A stretch of 64,000 nt of DNA from Cardinium endosymbiont of Culicoides punctatus (GTDB lineage Bacteria; Bacteroidota; Bacteroidia; Cytophagales; Amoebophilaceae): assembly GCF_004354815.1 (NCBI RefSeq), contig NZ_QWJI01000002.1, forward strand, positions 1 through 64,000. The letters are read 5' to 3'. The translations under genes were made by a program, and so were the position numbers. The notes under the pieces were generated by a model that saw only the letters and a list, made by a program, of their open reading frames with translations, was not told where the DNA came from and did no database searches. Positions 58,817 to 64,000 of this stretch are shown piece after piece. Position 1 is the first letter of the stretch; every line of letters begins with the position of its first letter.

Positions 58817-58889
58817 GCGAGAATAGCTCAGTTGGTAGAGCACAACCTTGCCAAGGTTGGGGTCGCGGGTTCGAATCCCGTTTCTCGCT
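58817..58889 (+). tRNA. tRNA-Gly (GCC)
   Basis: Acceptor GCGAGAA pairs with TTCTCGC, discriminator T. The anticodon loop TTGCCAA carries GCC. Confidence 0.96.
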
Positions 58890-58926
58890 CTTTTTTGCAT
58901 TACGTAGTCTAGATTTAAGAGATTTT

Positions 58927-59009
58927 GCCAGGATGGTGGAATTGGTATACACGCAAGACTTAAAATCTTGTGGCCTTTGGCCATGCGGGTTCGATCCCCG
59001 CTCCTGGTA
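58927..59009 (+). tRNA. tRNA-Leu (TAA)
   Basis: A class II tRNA. Acceptor GCCAGGA pairs with TCCTGGT (G-U first pair), discriminator A. The anticodon loop CTTAAAA carries TAA. It lies 37 bp after tRNA-Gly, probably in one transcript. Confidence 0.95.
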
Positions 59010-59045
59010 CAGTTTTTATCTGTCTTATTTGCCTCTTATTAATTC

Positions 59046-59318
59046 ATGAGTTGCTGTTCTGTCACTATGTTAGATGTCGTTGCATGTGTGGGCTCGTTTA
59101 CAGCAGTTATTTCAATATTTCCTCAAATTATCCAGTCATATAGAACCAAATCTGTTAAAGACATATCTATGCTCATGCTTTTAAATCTAACGATCTCTTC
59201 CATTAGTTGGACCCTTTATGGGATGATGACTAGTGATAAACCGCTTTTACTAACAAATTTGTTGCTAACGATTGGCTCCTTAATCATGGTAAGACTTAAA
59301 TGGAAGTACCGATCTTAA
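59046..59318 (+). CDS. SemiSWEET-like sugar transporter (PQ-loop protein)
   Basis: A 90-aa protein with three hydrophobic helices, the SemiSWEET size. The PQ-loop motif is in ISIFPQIIQSYRTKSVKDIS (residues about 23-42), followed by LLNLTISSISWTLYGMM and the third helix LLTNLLLTIGSLIMVRL. SemiSWEETs dimerise to move sugars passively across the inner membrane. For an endosymbiont this would allow uptake of host sugar, which is inference. A second start (MLDVVACVG, about 8 residues later) also fits. It is downstream of two tRNAs on the same strand. Confidence 0.85.
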   Translation: MSCCSVTMLDVVACVGSFTAVISIFPQIIQSYRTKSVKDISMLMLLNLTISSISWTLYGMMTSDKPLLLTNLLLTIGSLIMVRLKWKYRS

Positions 59319-59752
59319 TTTAAAAATGAGCAATTTTTACCATGTATTATGTAAATACCCTATAAAAAATAGCATGCCATATAATTCGTAATAAGCATCA
59401 AGTTTACACATGCTTGTTACAAAAAGATTAAAAATTTGTTTTTGTAAAAAAAGTTACCTATACTGAATTGAGTTCAAAGTGTCAAGTATTTTGTGCTCTA
59501 TAATTAGTTTATTATGTAAGGCTAGTACTGGGTTTTTTGCATAAATTAGTGCTCTATGTATTAGGAGGGTGCACTATTTTCAAGTCATGTTTTTATAACA
59601 GATTGTATTGTAAGTAATTGTAAAACATACAAATAAAGACTGTTATATCATGTTAGCTAAAATTTCCAAACTACAAAGAGTATGGTATAGGTCCCCATGA
59701 TTGTTTATGCATTTTCTTTTAAAGAAAAGAAGCCAATTTATACTTTCTATGG
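59319..59752. other. Intergenic stretch, nothing recognised
   Basis: 434 AT-rich bases between the SemiSWEET-like gene and the broken symporter. No ORF or strong inverted repeat was seen. The symporter promoter must lie near the end. Confidence 0.4.
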
Positions 59753-61335
59753 ATGATGGATTTATCAAGTGTTGTATTACTTGTAGTAATATTTTTTTTG
59801 CAGATTACATTACGGATAGGCCTATATTTTGGTCGTAAAGTTACCACCAGGACTTTCGCAAAACAGATAATTGTGTTTGCATTTTTAGACATGGACATGT
59901 TTTATAGTATTGATAATCAATAATATTAACATTTCTCTATTTTATAGACTAGTCTATAAACAGTGTTTTTAACTAAAAGTGCGAAAGTCCTGACCACTTT
60001 TAGTGACTATGCTGTAGGTCGAAAAAATTTTTCAACCGCTACACTGGTAGCTACTATATTGGCTACAGCTTTTGGAGGAGGGGGATTTATAAGAACTGTA
60101 CAGTATGTACATAAGCAGGGCTTATATTGGATCATGTTTTCGGTGTTGATAGCTGTAACCTTATGGATTACCAGTCTGATTGCAGGACGAATGAAGCCAT
60201 TTATGCATCACCTTTCTATAGCAGAAACTATAGGAAGTATATATGGTTGTATGCCTAGGGTTGTTACGGCAGTATGTAATGTGATGGGTTCTATTGCTAT
60301 TCTTGCCATGCAAATTCATGTAATGGCGCATGCCATTAGTGTATATACAGATCTGTTTCATCCCAGAATAATGACTACGCTTGCCACTTTAATATTTATT
60401 ACCTATACCGCTTGGGGAGGGGTTCGTGCAGTAACCTATACCGATATATTTCAATTAATAACTTTTATCATCATTATACCTATATTGGCTTGGTTGCTGT
60501 TTCAGCAAACGGGGAAATCAATAATAGAGGTTGTTTCTCTTTTAGGAACACAAGAAAAATTTCAATATTCCCATGTTTTTAGCTGGAGTGCCAATTTATT
60601 ATCTGTGATTTCTTTGGGTTTATCTGGATTGGCATTTGTTATAAGCCCACCGATACTACAAAGGGTTTATATGGCTTCTAGTACTATGCAAGCAAAAAAA
60701 GGATTTCTGTATGCTAGTATATGCAGCCTTGTTATCATAAGTTTTATGCTTTTGGTAGGCATAGCTGTCTTTGTAAACGCTCCTAATCTACCTATTCAGG
60801 ATGTTTGGGAATATATTATAGATCATATTCCTCCATGTTTTAAAAGTTTTTTCTACATTGGTTTCCTTGCTCTGGCCATGTCTACAGCTGATTCTCATCT
60901 TAATGCTTGTGCAGTTATGGTAAGTCATGATATTATAGAGCCTATGTGGAGAAAGGGAGCAATCGTTTCTGCGCAAAAACTTGCTTTTGCGCAATCTGCC
61001 TCTATCATTGTAGGTATGTGTGCCATGGTATTAACCTTTTATTGTACAGATTTGTTAGAGTTGCTCAAGCTTGCTTTGGACTTTTCTGTACCGATAGCTA
61101 CTGCCCCCTTTATCTTCGCTGTTTTAGGATTTAAAGGTGATGCAAAAACAGCCTTAACAGGTATGGTTGTTGGTGCATTATCTATAATAGTCTGGAAAAT
61201 ATGGGTTGAACCTACAATAGACATAAATGGAGCCTTTTTTGTATGTTAGTCAACGGTATAGCCATGATGGTTACCCATTACTCACGTATGCAGTTAACAG
61301 AAAAAAAATGGGTAAGCGCAAAGAAACTAGCATAA
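59753..61335 (+). pseudogene. Sodium:solute symporter gene broken by an insertion and a frameshift
   Basis: The coding start is at 59753 (MMDLSSVVLLVVIFFLQI, then TLRIGLYFGRKVTT). After codon 31 a 145-bp element (59848-59992) with a 5-bp duplication interrupts it; the inserted frame meets a stop at 59921. The gene resumes TTFSDYAVGRKNFSTATLVA and stays open to 61249. A missing T in the run at 61235-61240 then breaks the frame before CMLVNGIAMMVTHY, and the C-terminus ends at 61335. Removing the insertion and adding one base gives 477 aa, normal for the SSS family (GGFIRTVQYVHKQGLYWI, PPILQRVYMASS). An internal GTG at 59963 could start a shortened protein lacking the first helix. Confidence 0.85.
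59848..59992. mobile_element. 145-bp MITE inserted in the symporter gene
   Basis: The ends CAGGACTTTCGCA (59848-59860) and TGCGAAAGTCCTG (59980-59992) are perfect 13-bp inverted repeats. ACCAC flanks both sides (59843-59847 and 59993-59997) as a 5-bp target duplication; removal of the element plus one copy restores the symporter frame. The interior has no gene. A solo end of the same family lies near 55820. Confidence 0.92.
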
Positions 61336-61991
61336 TTATTTACAATATATCGTGTTTGATACCTGAGATACTGTTAGACGTAGACAAAGGAACCTACAGG
61401 CAAGAAGTTCGCAAGCTTGAAGTGATTAAGGCCCTGTAAATAACTTATGATGGAGTTGATGTATTCTGTGCGTTGTAGAAGGGAATAGACAAACACAGAT
61501 GTTATATCAGGAGGATTTTGCCCTTCATTGGGGTTCGAGTGTATAAACATACCTGAAAACCTAGAAGAGCCTGTCTTAATAGAGCACGATGCCTTTTTAC
61601 GAAGGAATGGCAGTTAGCTCAAGAAAGCAAGGTCCCTCTATTTATTAACTATCCATTAGAAGTCAGATGTGTTCTTGACACACGGCCACTGTCAAAGAAA
61701 AAAAGCAATATCTTACTGAAGAAATATTTCACTGATTATTAAATGTATATATAAAATATATAACCATATTTCTTTTTTTCTTTACAAAGGCTATTGTAAT
61801 TTTAAAAAAAGTATGTAACTTTGTTTTGAAGCTAATTGGTTGACAGGAGTTAGAACCGGTTAACCAGCTTTTAAAGATCTTTGAAATTGATGTAGGTAAG
61901 AAGCTCATTTTGAAAAAAATGAGTATTATAGAGAGAGAATGTGTGGCTCAAAAAAATAATTCCCAATTTATTTGGGAACCGTTAATAAATA
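61336..61991 (+). promoter_or_regulatory. Spacer and leader upstream of 16S rRNA
   Basis: 656 bases with no intact gene. A 30-codon open stretch (about 61350-61439, LIPEILLDVDKGTYRQEVRK) could be a gene relic but is not recognised. A hairpin TTCCCAA/TTGGGAA at 61960-61978 lies just before the 16S and may belong to the processing stem. The rRNA promoter should lie in the last 200 bases, but no clear box can be assigned. Confidence 0.4.
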
Positions 61992-63519
<1,528 letters not shown>

Positions 63520-63708
63520 ATAGAGTGAGTCAATTCTCTCTTTTCTTACCTCATCTTTTCAAAGAAATTATTATCCCTTTTTATCTATTTCCTGCATTTA
63601 GTTGTTTTATATTTTTCTTATTTGGCTTAAATGGCATTATATAATTTAACCATCACTCAAAAACTAATAAATAGCCACTTATGAAACAGGTCTATAATAA
63701 TAAGAATA

Positions 63709-64000
63709 TTACAAAGTAGTTTGTTGATACGTTTTGACTTTATTAAATTGATTCATAGTATGAACCATACCAGCCTTACACCAAGTGATTAGTATTTCTT
63801 TTGTATGCTCTAATAATAGTGGCAGCCCTTCTAATTCGATAGGCAAAAAATTACCTAAAACAAATTCTGCAAGCATCCCTTTAGGAAAATGATTCCCTAT
63901 TCCCACACGAAGACGGGGATAAGCATCTACACCCAAAGAATGTGCAATGCTCTTTAAACCATTGTGGCCTGCATCAGATCCTTTTGCACGTAGACGTATA
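63709..64000 (-). CDS. pth: Peptidyl-tRNA hydrolase (3' part, runs off the window)
   Basis: The frame is open from the window edge to the stop at 63709. It reads RAKGSDAGHNGLKSIAHSLG, the catalytic G-x-A-G-H-N-G-L-K block of Pth, then AYPRLRVGIGNHFPKGM and AEFVLGNFLPIELEGL, the conserved C-terminal regions. Pth frees tRNA from stalled peptidyl-tRNA. The N-terminal half lies beyond the window. An internal ATG-like start about 75 codons before the stop is not the true start, since the upstream frame carries the family motif. It converges on the 16S gene with 190 bp between. Confidence 0.92.
   Translation of the reverse strand, partial: IRLRAKGSDAGHNGLKSIAHSLGVDAYPRLRVGIGNHFPKGMLAEFVLGNFLPIELEGLPLLLEHTKEILITWCKAGMVHTMNQFNKVKTYQQTTL

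Noticed and set aside
58807-59049. 80-aa ORF across tRNA-Gly and tRNA-Leu
   Set aside because: Reads through two clear tRNAs.
61227-61439. 70-aa ORF downstream of the symporter
   Set aside because: Its first part is the wrong frame of the symporter 3' end; the rest has no recognised family.

Overview
The window is AT-rich and belongs to a reduced-genome Bacteroidetes endosymbiont, most likely 'Candidatus Cardinium' (Amoebophilaceae). The 16S gene at about 61992-63519 carries the sequence stretches I recall from Cardinium-specific primers, with at most one mismatch. The protein set agrees with this: TamB, a DUF4293 protein, FloA, a large helix-hairpin-helix barrel protein, an ankyrin-repeat protein, many nuclease-like 'transposase' ORFs, and the conserved tail-associated protein of contractile injection systems. 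The species name is an inference from sequence alone.

Layout. 1-841 is a mosaic of non-autonomous repeat ends. 0.8-18.6 kb is mostly housekeeping: tamB, a frameshifted HHH/barrel gene, HU, tRNA-Asp, DUF4293, floA, a YfcE-like phosphodiesterase, a TatD-family DNase, DUF898, ruvC, lipA, a VanX-like dipeptidase, tRNA-Pro and RNase R. 18.9-20.3 kb holds a cold-shock-like remnant and a DEAD-box helicase. 20.3-32.8 kb is an accessory region with transposase debris, two Rpn/PD-(D/E)XK proteins, two putative outer-membrane barrel proteins, CvpA, a HIT protein, carbonic anhydrase, an ankyrin lipoprotein, XerD and several inverted-repeat elements. 32.8-37.2 kb is one giant contractile-injection-system (CIS) gene. 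37.3-39.2 kb is an AAA-ATPase-like/PDDEXK protein with a lipoprotein leader. 39.6-59.3 kb is again mostly core: hslU, tig, PPTase, MerR, an M23 peptidase, aminopeptidase P, a J-domain lipoprotein, an RluA-type pseudouridine synthase, infB, nusA, mutS, six tRNAs and a SemiSWEET-like transporter. 59.7-61.3 kb is a sodium:solute symporter broken by a small mobile element. The window ends with an isolated 16S gene and the 3' part of pth.

Four observations stand out. (1) The 16S gene has lost the anti-Shine-Dalgarno core and carries a compensated G1405-C1496 to A-U change in the decoding helix. (2) Two unrelated nuclease-like genes share an upstream segment of about 120 bp and a similar lipoprotein leader, as if a leader cassette had been attached to different bodies. 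(3) At least six families of short inverted-repeat elements are present; one interrupts the symporter with an intact 5-bp target duplication. (4) A giant CIS gene stands without any other CIS gene in the window, so its partners must be elsewhere in the genome.

The genes examined lack clear Shine-Dalgarno sequences, consistent with observation (1). Few long operons are visible; cvpA-HIT (overlapping) and nusA-infB are the clearest transcription units.
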